A stretch of 64,000 bases of DNA, taken from assembly GCA_016887485.1 (NCBI GenBank), contig CP069394.1:2046001-2110000 (forward strand). Reading direction: 5' to 3'. Position numbers and translations under genes: made by a program. The notes beneath the pieces were generated by a model. It had not been told where the DNA came from, searched no databases, and saw nothing but the letters and a program-made list of their open reading frames with translations. This stretch comes from Chloroflexota bacterium. GTDB taxonomy: Bacteria > Chloroflexota > Anaerolineae > Anaerolineales > Anaerolineaceae. How positions within the stretch are numbered: the first letter of the stretch is position 1; every line of letters begins with the position of its first letter. Below are positions 16,771 to 25,097 of the stretch, in pieces.

Positions 16771-19524
16771 CTATTCCCGGCTTACGTTCCAATTCAAACG
16801 TAAAGTCGTTCCCTCACCGAGATGGCTCACCAAAGTCAATTCAGCGCCAACTGTCTCCGCTCTTTCTGTCATGATTTCCAAACCCAGGTGGCCAGCGGGG
16901 ATATCCTCCCTGGTAAAGCCCTGCCCATCATCACTGATGGACAGCGTGGCTTCCTGCCCCTGGCAATTAAAGCGGAACCAAACCTTGGAGGCATCCGCAT
17001 GTTTGAAGATATTGTTCAGGCCTTCCTGCGCGATCCGATAAAATACATTCTTCACTTCAACGGGCATCCCACAATCGACTGGAGCTTCCACCAAGAAATC
17101 CACCGGCACGCCTGTCCGCCCGGAAAAGGCATTGACTAAATGTTTAAACAATTCAGCCGGGTCAGCATCTTCCAGCGCCGAAGGGCGCAACTCCATCAAA
17201 AGAGTCCGCATCTCACCCAGCGCGCCTTTCGTAAGCTGACCAAGTTCTTCCAACTGTTTCTGCGCCATCTCAGGGTCTTTCGCCCAAATCTTGGGGAGTA
17301 CCTCTGCAATCAGGCTGGTTGAGAACAAAGTCTGTGTTACGGCATCATGCAGATCACGGGCGAGCCGATTCCGTTCTGCGATCACTGCCGATTCCTGCGC
17401 CTTGCCTTTCAGCACATTACTGGTAATCGCCAACGAGGCTTGATTAGCCAAGATCCTAGCTAGGTTGATGTCTTCCGGGGAGAAAGTCCGCTCCTCGTCA
17501 TAGAATAACACCAACCCGCCAAATACCGCTTCCTCCACCAAAAGGGGAACACAGATCGCTGTGCGATAATCCCCTTCGACCAATTCCCATTTCCGGCTGG
17601 CCTTCATTGTCAGCGGATCAATCCGGGAATAGATCAATAAACGATCTAGGAAAATGCTCTCTCGCAATATCCCGGCGCTGGTGGATTGCAAGTCTGTCAG
17701 GTCAATCGGCCGGGTGATGCCTTGCGGATAGGCAGACCGCACCCCTATCAGGTCTCCCTGGCGGTCAAATACCACCGCTTTACTCGCTGAGGTCAGCCCA
17801 ACAGCTTGTTGGACAATAAAGTCGAGGCTCTTTTCCAACGGTTCATTGGTATTCAATAAACGAATGACCTCACTCAACCCTGAGGCTATTTGGCGCCGGC
17901 GTTCAATTTCATTGGTACGCTCAAAGACCTGCAAAGCCAGCATCTTGCGTATCCTTTCACTTTGCGCCAGACGCCAACGATAACCCAAAACCACACTCGC
18001 CGCCAGAACTAAACCAACCAATCCAATGAACCACCAGGTGGCCCAGAAAGGCGGTTTGATATTGATCATTACGCAAGCCCCATCCGAGTTCCAGAGGGCA
18101 TCATTATTTGCGGCGATCAGCCTGAAGGTGTAGCTACCCCAGGGCATGTTGGGATAATCCGCATACCTGCGAGTTCCTGAATAGACAAAATCTTCGTTCA
18201 GGCCCTCCATCATATAGGCATATTGGTTCCGGTCCGGTGCTGTATAGTCCAGTGCAGCAAACTCAAAGGAAAGGAAATTCTGGCTCTCCGTCAAGGTGAG
18301 TGTCGTTGTGCAGTCATTGATATTTGTCTCCAATACCTTATTGAAAAGGGAAATGGAGGTAATCACGACCGGTGGAATGTGGTTATTTTCCGAAATCTGG
18401 GTCGGATAAAAAGCATTGAAGCCGTTCACACCGCCAAAATACAGTGAGCCATCATCCCCCATCGCATAGGCTTTCGGATTAAAATCACTGCCCTGGATCC
18501 CATCCTGGCTGTCATAAATGCGCACCAACCCGGAATCGGGACTTAGGCGTGCTAACCCATTGCCGGTGCTGAGCCAAAGGTAGCCAAATTCGTCTTGGGC
18601 AATACCAAACACCCGGTTGGAGGGCAGCCCATCCTGGGTAGTGTAATAGCTAAATTGTTCCGTGAGGGGGTCAAACCGGTTTAGGCCACCGCCGGCTGTC
18701 CCCAACCACAACGTGCCCGTATTATCGCTGACAATATTTGTGATACTGTTGTGGCTTGGGCCGCTCGATGTGCCGTTATATTGATAGGCCTCAATCTCGC
18801 CACTGGCAGAATCAAGCCGAACCAATCCCTGGGACTCCGTGCCCAACCAGACAATCCCATTCTCATCCACAAAGATTGTCACCACCATATCTGCTTCAAG
18901 CCCCGGCAGTGCGGTGGATGTCAATTGATAACGTTCGATCTGACCCTTGGACGAATCCAGCCGCAACAATTCACCAGTATCTTGGCTGAACCACAACGAC
19001 CCTTTCGAATCATGCGCAATAGCAGTTGTTTCCGAATCGCTTGCGATGACCATATACTTGATCGAAACGGGATTAAATCCGGGGATATCCGGATCATAAT
19101 ATTGAAGCACGCCATCAGCTGTGCTGACGTACAGAGTCCCATCCGGTCCCACATCCAGCAGTACGATCTCATTGTTTTTCAGGCCGGTAAGGCTTGCCGG
19201 ATCGGCTTCAAAATGGGTGAATGCACCGGTCACCAGGTTCATCCGGTCCAGGCCTGAATCCGCTGTCCCAATCCAAAGACTATTTCTTATGGCGTCATAA
19301 GCCAAAGCAGTGATATTATCCGCTGCCGGGGAGTTGGTGTTTCTCGAATTATGCTGATAAAAACCGAACGCTCGGGTGCTGGGATTAGCCTTATTGATTC
19401 CCCCCCCCCAGAGTGCCAAACCACATAATTCCGCCGCTGTCTTCAAGAATCGCCCAAATCTCATTCTGGTTAAGGCTGTTCGTATCGGAATCGTCATGCG
19501 AATAGACTTCCACTTGCAGCGCAT
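16771..19524 (-). CDS. sensor histidine kinase, C-terminal part (beta-propeller, Y_Y_Y, GAF, HisKA_3, HATPase)
   Basis: This frame continues the propeller domain of the gene at 19391 from a run of ten G on the coding strand (19400-19409). Homologous sequence begins near 19410 (WGGGINKANPSTRAF). In order it holds ligand-binding-type propeller repeats (GLWxGT-like), a Y_Y_Y domain, a transmembrane helix (IGLVGLVLAASVVLGY), a GAF domain, a HisKA_3 box with phospho-His (RLARDLHDAVTQTLF) and a HATPase with DDGQGF. It likely senses an extracellular signal and phosphorylates the adjacent regulator. Joined to the upstream frame it would make about 1,240 residues; as written it lacks a signal peptide. 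Confidence 0.85.
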   Translation of the reverse strand: MRCKWKSIRMTIPIRTALTRMRFGRFLKTAAELCGLALWGGGINKANPSTRAFGFYQHNSRNTNSPAADNITALAYDAIRNSLWIGTADSGLDRMNLVTGAFTHFEADPASLTGLKNNEIVLLDVGPDGTLYVSTADGVLQYYDPDIPGFNPVSIKYMVIASDSETTAIAHDSKGSLWFSQDTGELLRLDSSKGQIERYQLTSTALPGLEADMVVTIFVDENGIVWLGTESQGLVRLDSASGEIEAYQYNGTSSGPSHNSITNIVSDNTGTLWLGTAGGGLNRFDPLTEQFSYYTTQDGLPSNRVFGIAQDEFGYLWLSTGNGLARLSPDSGLVRIYDSQDGIQGSDFNPKAYAMGDDGSLYFGGVNGFNAFYPTQISENNHIPPVVITSISLFNKVLETNINDCTTTLTLTESQNFLSFEFAALDYTAPDRNQYAYMMEGLNEDFVYSGTRRYADYPNMPWGSYTFRLIAANNDALWNSDGACVMINIKPPFWATWWFIGLVGLVLAASVVLGYRWRLAQSERIRKMLALQVFERTNEIERRRQIASGLSEVIRLLNTNEPLEKSLDFIVQQAVGLTSASKAVVFDRQGDLIGVRSAYPQGITRPIDLTDLQSTSAGILRESIFLDRLLIYSRIDPLTMKASRKWELVEGDYRTAICVPLLVEEAVFGGLVLFYDEERTFSPEDINLARILANQASLAITSNVLKGKAQESAVIAERNRLARDLHDAVTQTLFSTSLIAEVLPKIWAKDPEMAQKQLEELGQLTKGALGEMRTLLMELRPSALEDADPAELFKHLVNAFSGRTGVPVDFLVEAPVDCGMPVEVKNVFYRIAQEGLNNIFKHADASKVWFRFNCQGQEATLSISDDGQGFTREDIPAGHLGLEIMTERAETVGAELTLVSHLGEGTTLRLNWNVSRE

Positions 19525-20500
19525 CCCCCTGATAGTCCGTAATCAAGTTCAAGCCGCTTTCTTCCAACCCAACCCAAAGCCCACCGGAGCGATCCAGATA
19601 TAGGGATGTGATGATATCACTGCTCAGAGAATTGGGGTCTTCTGGACTGTGCGTATAGATTTGATAGGTACGGCTGGGCCGGCCAAAATGCAACAGTCCA
19701 TTTTCAGTGCCCACCCATACACCCTGGCCGCCATCGCCAGTGATGGCATTCACATGTGAAACCCCCGTAGTTGCCCGGTCCAAGTATCGAGTGAACATTC
19801 CCGTCTCGGGGTCAAACAAGTTTAGCCCATCTGCGGTGCCAACCCAGATGATCCCATCCTCGTCCTCATATAAGGCCAAGACTTCATCGTCACTGAGTGA
19901 TGAGCGATGTTCAGGATCATGGGTATAGGTTGTAAAGCCCTGTAGATCTCCATCCAAAACGCTCAAGCCCGACCGAGTGCCAACCCAAAGCTGACCATCC
20001 GTGGTCATCAACAGCGTATTGACCCGCTCCGAAGGCAGAGCGCGCGGGTCACCCGAATCGGGTTGGAAGTGTCGAAATCTGCTGGTCTCCCGATCAAAGC
20101 GATTCAAGCCACCATAATAAGTCCCAACCCAAAGTATGCCTGTTGGATCTTCCACAATGGAAGTAATAAAAGCATCCGAAAGGGCTGCCGGGTTATCCGG
20201 ATCTGTTTTATAAACAGTGAAGTCATAACCGTTATACCGGTTTAAGCCCTCCTGGGTGCCAAACCAGAGAAAACCCAGATGATCTTCCATGATTGTGCGA
20301 ACGGAATTTTCAGAAAGGCCATCAATTACTGTGAGGTGGTCAAAGCGCATATAACCCGCGCCATAGCCAACCGCTGACCACCCGGTTTGAGCTGGGATGG
20401 CACCAGCCGTGGCTGCATCACCCGAAGTGATCGAACTTACCAGCAAGCCGACCATCAGAAATCCAATAATTAGGTTATGGGTGAGACGCTTAACGGACAT
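19391..20500 (-). CDS. sensor histidine kinase, N-terminal part (signal peptide and beta-propeller), truncated by a frameshift
   Basis: The 369-residue open frame starts with a signal sequence (about 28 residues, GFLMVGLLVSSITSG) and propeller repeats of the two-component-regulator type (FLWFGTQEGLNRYNGYDF, ILWVGTYYGGLNRFD, IIWVGTADGLNLFD). It ends IMWFGTLGGGNQ at a run of ten G and a stop; deleting one G joins it to the downstream frame as FGTLGGGINKAN. It may be a real slip-prone tract or a sequencing error in the homopolymer. The two frames overlap by about 130 bases. Confidence 0.82.
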   Translation of the reverse strand: MSVKRLTHNLIIGFLMVGLLVSSITSGDAATAGAIPAQTGWSAVGYGAGYMRFDHLTVIDGLSENSVRTIMEDHLGFLWFGTQEGLNRYNGYDFTVYKTDPDNPAALSDAFITSIVEDPTGILWVGTYYGGLNRFDRETSRFRHFQPDSGDPRALPSERVNTLLMTTDGQLWVGTRSGLSVLDGDLQGFTTYTHDPEHRSSLSDDEVLALYEDEDGIIWVGTADGLNLFDPETGMFTRYLDRATTGVSHVNAITGDGGQGVWVGTENGLLHFGRPSRTYQIYTHSPEDPNSLSSDIITSLYLDRSGGLWVGLEESGLNLITDYQGDALQVEVYSHDDSDTNSLNQNEIWAILEDSGGIMWFGTLGGGNQ

Positions 20501-20573
20501 TTTTAGCTTTCAGGATAAATATACGCCATACCCTATTTTATTCGATAAATTCCCCATATCCTGGTGGATTAAA

Positions 20574-20608
20574 GACTAAACCGGAAGTCGAGTACTTCCG
20601 GTTTAGTC
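20574..20608 (-). terminator. intrinsic terminator after the small membrane protein gene
   Basis: A 15-bp perfect stem (20574-20588 with 20594-20608) closes a five-base loop. On the minus strand it is followed by TTTAATCC. It separates the upstream small gene from the sensor kinase. Confidence 0.75.
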
Positions 20609-20671
20609 AGAGGAGAAAATGATGTTCTTTTTAGGTAAGCTTGGTCAACTTTCCTGAGGAGTTGTTGAGGC

Positions 20672-20905
20672 CTAGATCTGCTGATCCAGCCCACCACCGA
20701 TCGAAAATCCTATGCCTGCACCCAGCCCGATGATTGCCAGGTACAAGCCTTGCCCGCTCAACTGATATAGTGAAAGAGCAAGGATGCCACTGAGTGCTAT
20801 CCCAATGGCTGCGCCGAACAGGGCTTTCTTCCATTTATTGTCGTTCTGTTTTCCCAAATTCATGCGCCAGTACGGTTTTCCATTTCGTTTCGGTAAGTGG
20901 ACCAT
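20672..20905 (-). CDS. small two-helix membrane protein (77 aa)
   Basis: The protein has a basic N-terminus (KPYWRMNLGKQNDNKWKK) and two glycine-rich hydrophobic segments (about residues 30-47 and 53-70) separated by a short polar turn, ending GGGLDQQI. No family is recognised. The ATG at 20905 is chosen because an AGAGGA site precedes it; a GTG at 20938 is possible but has no site. It is monocistronic with its own terminator. Orientation rules suggest both ends may be cytosolic. Confidence 0.6.
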   Translation of the reverse strand: MVHLPKRNGKPYWRMNLGKQNDNKWKKALFGAAIGIALSGILALSLYQLSGQGLYLAIIGLGAGIGFSIGGGLDQQI

Positions 20906-20979
20906 AGGAGTCCTCTCATCCTGAATGCTATTATCCACCTTTTTCGGCGCTCTGCAATCGGTCAGAAGTGTTGTTTCAT

Positions 20980-21017
20980 ACCTGGCCGATTGGCCAGGTC
21001 ACGCTTAAGCGTTTTTA
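20980..21017. other. hairpin and adjoining palindrome of unknown role
   Basis: ACCTGGCC..GGCCAGGT (20980-20999) forms a hairpin, followed directly by the palindrome ACGCTTAAGCGT and five T. On the plus strand this looks terminator-like, but no plus-strand gene lies upstream. Confidence 0.35.
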
Positions 21018-21095
21018 GATTAACCAAGAACCTAATACTTCCCCATTATCCCCCTATCAAATAAAGAAATGATATAGATCTCTGCTATCAATGGG

Positions 21096-21983
21096 TTAAT
21101 TCGATTTATCGGCCAAAATATCCCATATGCGCAGACGTTTATCCGCTGCACCCGCAACGAGCCACCGTCCATCGGGTGAAAAAGCAATGCAATAGACCCC
21201 TTTCGGCATTATTTTTTCTTTATGAACAATCTTTCTGGTGTTGACTTCAACCAAGGTGACTAAGTGATCACTCGCAATCGCCAGTATTTTTCCATCTTCG
21301 GAAAAAGCTAAATTCTGAACCCCTTGATGCTCCAAAGGCAATTCAGCCAGCAACGACCAAGTTGCCGTATCCCAAAACTTGAGCTTTTGTTCATATCCCG
21401 CTGAAACCAGAAGCTGCCCTGAGGGCGAGAACCGTGTAGATAAGACATACCCTGAATGGGCTTCCTCAATATTATCAATCAAATCCAATTCAGGGAATGA
21501 ACGAATGGAAATATCATCGCCCTGGCCACCCAATGCGATTTTTGAATCAATTGGCGAGAAGGCATAAGCTGTTGTTCTCTTTGGAAAAGGTTTTACACGG
21601 TTTATAACCTCTCCAGAAGGGAATTCTGCCAGGGTCAACCAGGGATTGTCCAAAGCTGCGATCACTTTGTTATCAAGGGACAACAAAGCCGTATGTCCCT
21701 TGAAACCGTACTGTTGAACTTGTTTTCCAGTTCTGATATCCCAAAAACGAACCGTTCGATCAGTTGAGGCCGTGAGAACCTGCTGTCCATCCGAAGTAAG
21801 GCTGAGTGAATTTACGCTGTTTTCATGCCCTACAAGACTTTTTGTCAGCCGCCAATCACCAACGGTCCAAATATGGACCTGGTTATCCATCCCGGCCGAC
21901 AATAGAAGTTGTGAATTCGGTGTGAAAACGACGCTTGTAATATGGCCCTTGTGAGCCATGATTTCACGTAAATTATTTAGCAT
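21096..21983 (-). CDS. WD40-repeat protein
   Basis: The 295-residue protein consists of about seven WD40 repeats forming a beta-propeller (VHIWTVGDW, VRFWDIRTG, LKFWDTATW, LRIWDILAD are the repeat-end WD signatures). There is no signal peptide or other domain, so it is probably a cytosolic scaffold. I chose ATG at 21983 with GAGGTGG just upstream; an earlier in-frame start would lie deep inside the methyltransferase gene. The start overlaps the methyltransferase stop by 11 bases, giving a three-gene overlapping set with the upstream lipoprotein gene. Confidence 0.82.
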   Translation of the reverse strand: MLNNLREIMAHKGHITSVVFTPNSQLLLSAGMDNQVHIWTVGDWRLTKSLVGHENSVNSLSLTSDGQQVLTASTDRTVRFWDIRTGKQVQQYGFKGHTALLSLDNKVIAALDNPWLTLAEFPSGEVINRVKPFPKRTTAYAFSPIDSKIALGGQGDDISIRSFPELDLIDNIEEAHSGYVLSTRFSPSGQLLVSAGYEQKLKFWDTATWSLLAELPLEHQGVQNLAFSEDGKILAIASDHLVTLVEVNTRKIVHKEKIMPKGVYCIAFSPDGRWLVAGAADKRLRIWDILADKSN

Positions 21984-22587
21984 TTTCCACCTCGAATCTT
22001 CTATCGAACCTGGCCCATACCGACGGCCACCCGCCACCGCCACCCGGCCGCTCCTCATTCCCCTGACGCTGCCAGGTCAACTGCAGAAAGCTCTTAAAAT
22101 ATTGGATATCCCGTTCATCCACACCATGAAAGCCCTGAACCATTCGCTTCTGATGAGCATAGATCAGATATACGCCACCCGGTGTCAACCAACGCTGCAG
22201 GTTTTGTCGATATCGCTCTCGTCCTTCAGACGATAAATTATGAAAACAGCCAATATCAAATATCAATTCAAATTGCCGGTTTGGCAACACATCCGTTGCA
22301 ACATCTCCCTGAAAAACCTCCGCCGACACCCCAGCCTTACGGAACTTTCGACGCGCTTTTAGCACGGAAAGCAACGCCATATCCACACCTGTGACCTCCC
22401 AGCCCTTTTCGGCCAGGGTCAGCAGGTTAGTTCCCGTCCCACAGCCCAGATCAAGCGCTCTGCCAGGTTTTTCCTCTTCAATTATTTCCATCAATTCCGG
22501 AGGGGAAATGCCCGTATCCCAGGGTGGATTACCGAGATAACGCAAGTTGAATTGAAGCCATCGGGGAAGCCTGTGAATGAGCCTCAT
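21973..22587 (-). CDS. class I SAM-dependent methyltransferase
   Basis: The 204-residue protein has motif I ALDLGCGTGTNLLTLA, an acidic second strand (VTGVDMAL) and motif IV FDIGCFHNL. The substrate is unknown; the shape resembles thiopurine/tellurite-type small-molecule methyltransferases. The ATG at 22587 overlaps the TGA of the upstream lipoprotein gene (ATGA), so translation is coupled. Its own stop overlaps the WD40 gene. Confidence 0.87.
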   Translation of the reverse strand: MRLIHRLPRWLQFNLRYLGNPPWDTGISPPELMEIIEEEKPGRALDLGCGTGTNLLTLAEKGWEVTGVDMALLSVLKARRKFRKAGVSAEVFQGDVATDVLPNRQFELIFDIGCFHNLSSEGRERYRQNLQRWLTPGGVYLIYAHQKRMVQGFHGVDERDIQYFKSFLQLTWQRQGNEERPGGGGGWPSVWARFDRRFEVENAK

Positions 22588-23348
22588 TGCACGACAAAGC
22601 CTATCATTTCCATCCGGTAGCCCTCACCCTGACCATTATCCGCTTCCCAAAACAGAACCCCAATTCCTTCACAGAATGTGGCCTCTTCCGTACCAACATC
22701 CTCCGATGTAACCACGTTATAGCAGACCTTTGTGCCGCTTTCGGAAACTACCTGATTGAATGGGCCTTGCGCAAACCGGGTACCGATCTCAAAATCCTCC
22801 TCACTGGTACGAAGCCAGGGATTGGGAACCCAACCGCCCTCATCCTCCGGGAAGGGTAAAACCCATTCCAACCAGGCATCATCCAGATCTGCCTCCACCA
22901 GCCCTTCATACCGGTAGACATTTTCACCATCCACAAAATAATAATATGAACCGACAGGAGGATAGGAAGGGAAATCCAAGGGTGGGTCACCCAGCGTCAG
23001 CTCTATCGTCCGTTCGACTTCTGCAACGTAATGACCCTGCAAAATGCCACTATACACAACCGTCTCCGTCACCCGCCAGTGGGCTTCTTCATCCGGAGAG
23101 TAACCCAGGTAATCATAGACCCAGGTGCTGCCGACCCACAGCGGGAAAATCCGCAAGGTGTTCAACGTGGCAACATCCAGCGCCGGAGTGGGCGGAATCT
23201 CAGTTCCCATCTCAACCTCTGCCGGAAGGCTGGGCTGGGCAGTGAACTGGGAAAGGTCCACAGTGGCCGAAGATGCCAGCCGCAGACAGCCGCTGGTCAG
23301 CATCACGAGTATGAGAAAGCACAAAATTCGGGTCAGGGTTTTCTTCAT
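22584..23348 (-). CDS. predicted lipoprotein of unknown function
   Basis: The 254-residue protein starts MKKTLTRILCFLILVMLTSGC, where the last Cys is the lipobox residue (about residue 21), then a linker and a beta-rich domain with repeated aromatic strands (FPLWVGSTWVYDYLG, SYYYFVDGENVYRYEG). The ATG at 23348 was chosen because the upstream in-frame extension lacks a signal peptide. No family is recognised; a similar FPL..GstWvY opening occurs in bacterial envelope lipoproteins. It leads the lipoprotein / methyltransferase / WD40 set. Confidence 0.78.
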   Translation of the reverse strand: MKKTLTRILCFLILVMLTSGCLRLASSATVDLSQFTAQPSLPAEVEMGTEIPPTPALDVATLNTLRIFPLWVGSTWVYDYLGYSPDEEAHWRVTETVVYSGILQGHYVAEVERTIELTLGDPPLDFPSYPPVGSYYYFVDGENVYRYEGLVEADLDDAWLEWVLPFPEDEGGWVPNPWLRTSEEDFEIGTRFAQGPFNQVVSESGTKVCYNVVTSEDVGTEEATFCEGIGVLFWEADNGQGEGYRMEMIGFVVQ

Positions 23349-23529
23349 ATGGTAATTAAGTATACCTTTTTCCAATTGTGGACGTCTGTATTTATCTGAA
23401 ATATTTTTATGAGGATAAGCCAGGTAAATAATATTAAGCATATATCAACTGGACAACGTCTACCGGAATGAACGCCCGATTAATCCCCTTGAGGAGCGCC
23501 AACCTGGATTGATAAAAATGAAGTAAAAA

Positions 23530-23550
23530 GGCCGTGGAAAATCCACGGCC
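23530..23550 (-). terminator. intrinsic terminator after the SWIM-protein gene
   Basis: A nine-base perfect stem (GGCCGTGGA with TCCACGGCC) is followed on the minus strand by TTTTTAC. It lies about 40 bases past the stop. Confidence 0.75.
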
Positions 23551-23591
23551 TAAGGTTTTAATAAGCAGTTAGTGATCGGGAAAATAAAAGC

Positions 23592-23834
23592 CTAGACCGC
23601 TTCGGCAATATCAACCATGCCTTCAAGGATCATCTCAAGCGCCATGGTATGACTGCAGCGACCGCGCGATTGGAAGAAATCGCAATCACAATCCCATTGA
23701 CCGTTATTATAGGTCACCGTATGGTCATTGTTCTCGCCCTCAAAGGTCACAGTAAATTTCGTAAAAGTGATCCGATCGCGTTGGTTCGCATAACGTTTGG
23801 CTTTTTCAATTTTGCCGATCAATCCGGAGTCCAT
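23592..23834 (-). CDS. small SWIM zinc-finger protein (80 aa)
   Basis: The protein has a SWIM motif CDCDFFQSRGRCSH (CxC..CxH) at the C-terminal half, preceded by a strand pair (ITFTKFTVTFEGENN) and a basic helix (KIEKAKRYANQRDR). SWIM domains bind DNA or protein and coordinate zinc through C, C, C and H. Very similar stand-alone proteins are common in Chloroflexota, but no function is known. The ATG at 23834 was chosen with AAAGGA upstream. A terminator-like hairpin lies in its 5' leader (23874-23901). Confidence 0.78.
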   Translation of the reverse strand: MDSGLIGKIEKAKRYANQRDRITFTKFTVTFEGENNDHTVTYNNGQWDCDCDFFQSRGRCSHTMALEMILEGMVDIAEAV

Positions 23835-24152
23835 GATGCACTTGTCCTTTCGATAGGTAGGGATATAAAAAAGAGCACGCGCGGGGTTCACCCGGCGTGC
23901 TAAAAGTCACTTTTACGTGCTACAGGTCTTTGCATTTACACTCGTTGTCCTTGCATAAAGTTGATTCAGTATATCCCGAACCAGGCTCAAAGTCAACGCA
24001 AGAGATTGGTTATTAAGGCTAAATGTTTCTTATATGGGAGATTTATGAAATTAGCACCGACTCCCATGTTCCGGGTTTTTATCTACCTGTCCCTAAGCAC
24101 AGCCAGCGCTATAATACAAGAGTCAACAATGAAAATAAATGAAAGGATAAAA
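23835..24152. other. divergent intergenic region between the SWIM and PLDc_N genes
   Basis: The 318-base gap holds a hairpin at 23874-23901 on the SWIM side and otherwise AT-rich sequence. I see no coding sequence or repeat family in it. Confidence 0.5.
23874..23901 (-). promoter_or_regulatory. hairpin plus T-run in the leader of the SWIM gene
   Basis: AGCACGC..GCGTGCT with a GC-rich middle folds into an imperfect hairpin that is followed on the minus strand by TTTTTTAT, i.e. it looks like an intrinsic terminator placed 40 bases ahead of the SWIM start. It may be an attenuator or the end of a small leader RNA. Confidence 0.4.
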
Positions 24153-24365
24153 ATGAGTCTAGTTAGCGTCATTTTTAGTAGCTTCAACATTCTAGTCGTC
24201 CTGGCCTGGATCGTCCTCACCATTGTGACCCTCTTACAACTAAAGGATCGGCCCCTCTCCGCCACGAACAAAGTCCTTTGGGTAATGGTAATCTGCTGTA
24301 TTCCCATTCTGGGGGCCATTGCCTTCTTCATCATCCAGCCCGCCAAGGAAGAGCCAACCGAATAA
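24153..24365 (+). CDS. PLDc_N-domain small membrane protein (70 aa)
   Basis: The protein has two hydrophobic helices (about residues 8-28 and 38-58) with the tryptophan-containing turn LLQLKDRPLSATNKVLWVM and ends in a short acidic tail. The LWVMVICCIPILGAIAFF region matches the phospholipase-D nuclease N-terminal membrane domain found alone in many small bacterial proteins. The ATG at 24153 follows GAAAGGA; upstream in-frame ATGs at 24129 and earlier are less likely. Function is unknown. Confidence 0.75.
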   Translation: MSLVSVIFSSFNILVVLAWIVLTIVTLLQLKDRPLSATNKVLWVMVICCIPILGAIAFFIIQPAKEEPTE

Positions 24366-24388
24366 TAATTAACAAGCTCATTGAAGTA

Positions 24389-24425
24389 AAAACCCCTGCT
24401 GAAAATGCATATTCAACAGGGGTTA
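24389..24425. terminator. bidirectional intrinsic terminator
   Basis: AACCCCTG (24391-24398) pairs with CAGGGGTT (24416-24423), with further pairing inside the loop and T/A-rich flanks on both sides. It sits between the convergent PLDc_N and GNAT genes. Confidence 0.7.
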
Positions 24426-24457
24426 TTTTTATTATGATCAAATCCGGGTCTATCAAA

Positions 24458-24955
24458 CTACGGACGGCAAACTTTCTCCAGGACCAAGGCATCTTCGCCA
24501 CCGACATAATACTTCAGCCAGCGGTCCACCTGCTGATATCCATTGACTTCATATAACTTAATCGCGCCGGTGTTGGATGCGCGCACGCTTAGCCGAATCC
24601 TGCGCATATCGAGCACATCCTCTGCCCGCTCCAATAAAGCCTGCGCAATCCCCCGTCTGCGATAAGCAGGGTCCACCGCCAGGGTAGTGATCCATCCCAG
24701 ATGTTTACTGACTTCCCGTTCTCCACCGATAAATCCGACCAGTTTGCCATCCAATAATGCCTTGAATCGGACAATTCCTGGCAGGGTCAACACTCCGATC
24801 AGATCCCAAAAAGGCCAATGATCTTCCGCCCGGAAGCAGGCCTTTTCAAGCTGACTGAGCTGGGCGTAATCCTTCCAATCCGCTTCCAGAATCACCCAGC
24901 GGCTCTCACGATCCGCAGACCGTCCTTGAATCTCGCTGGAAATAGTCATCATCAT
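24458..24955 (-). CDS. GNAT-family N-acetyltransferase (RimI-like)
   Basis: The 165-residue protein has a single GNAT domain: strand LGWITTLAVDPAYRRRGIAQ gives motif A with RRGIAQ, and LYEVNGYQQV supplies the C-terminal motif B. The layout is close to RimI-type N-alpha-acetyltransferases, but the substrate is not known. The start has three consecutive ATG codons (24955, 24952, 24949) and no clear ribosome site, so the exact N-terminus is uncertain. It is monocistronic. Confidence 0.85.
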   Translation of the reverse strand: MMMTISSEIQGRSADRESRWVILEADWKDYAQLSQLEKACFRAEDHWPFWDLIGVLTLPGIVRFKALLDGKLVGFIGGEREVSKHLGWITTLAVDPAYRRRGIAQALLERAEDVLDMRRIRLSVRASNTGAIKLYEVNGYQQVDRWLKYYVGGEDALVLEKVCRP

Positions 24956-25097
24956 AAAAAATCTTGGTCTATATCTAAGAGAAATATGTTTTCCTATTAT
25001 ACCTGTTATCTACAAGATGCTATCCAGAGGTCTTGCTCGTTTAAAAGAAAGTAAAATAGAGACACACTGACTTTCTGCTGTAAAGAAAAGGTCCCTA

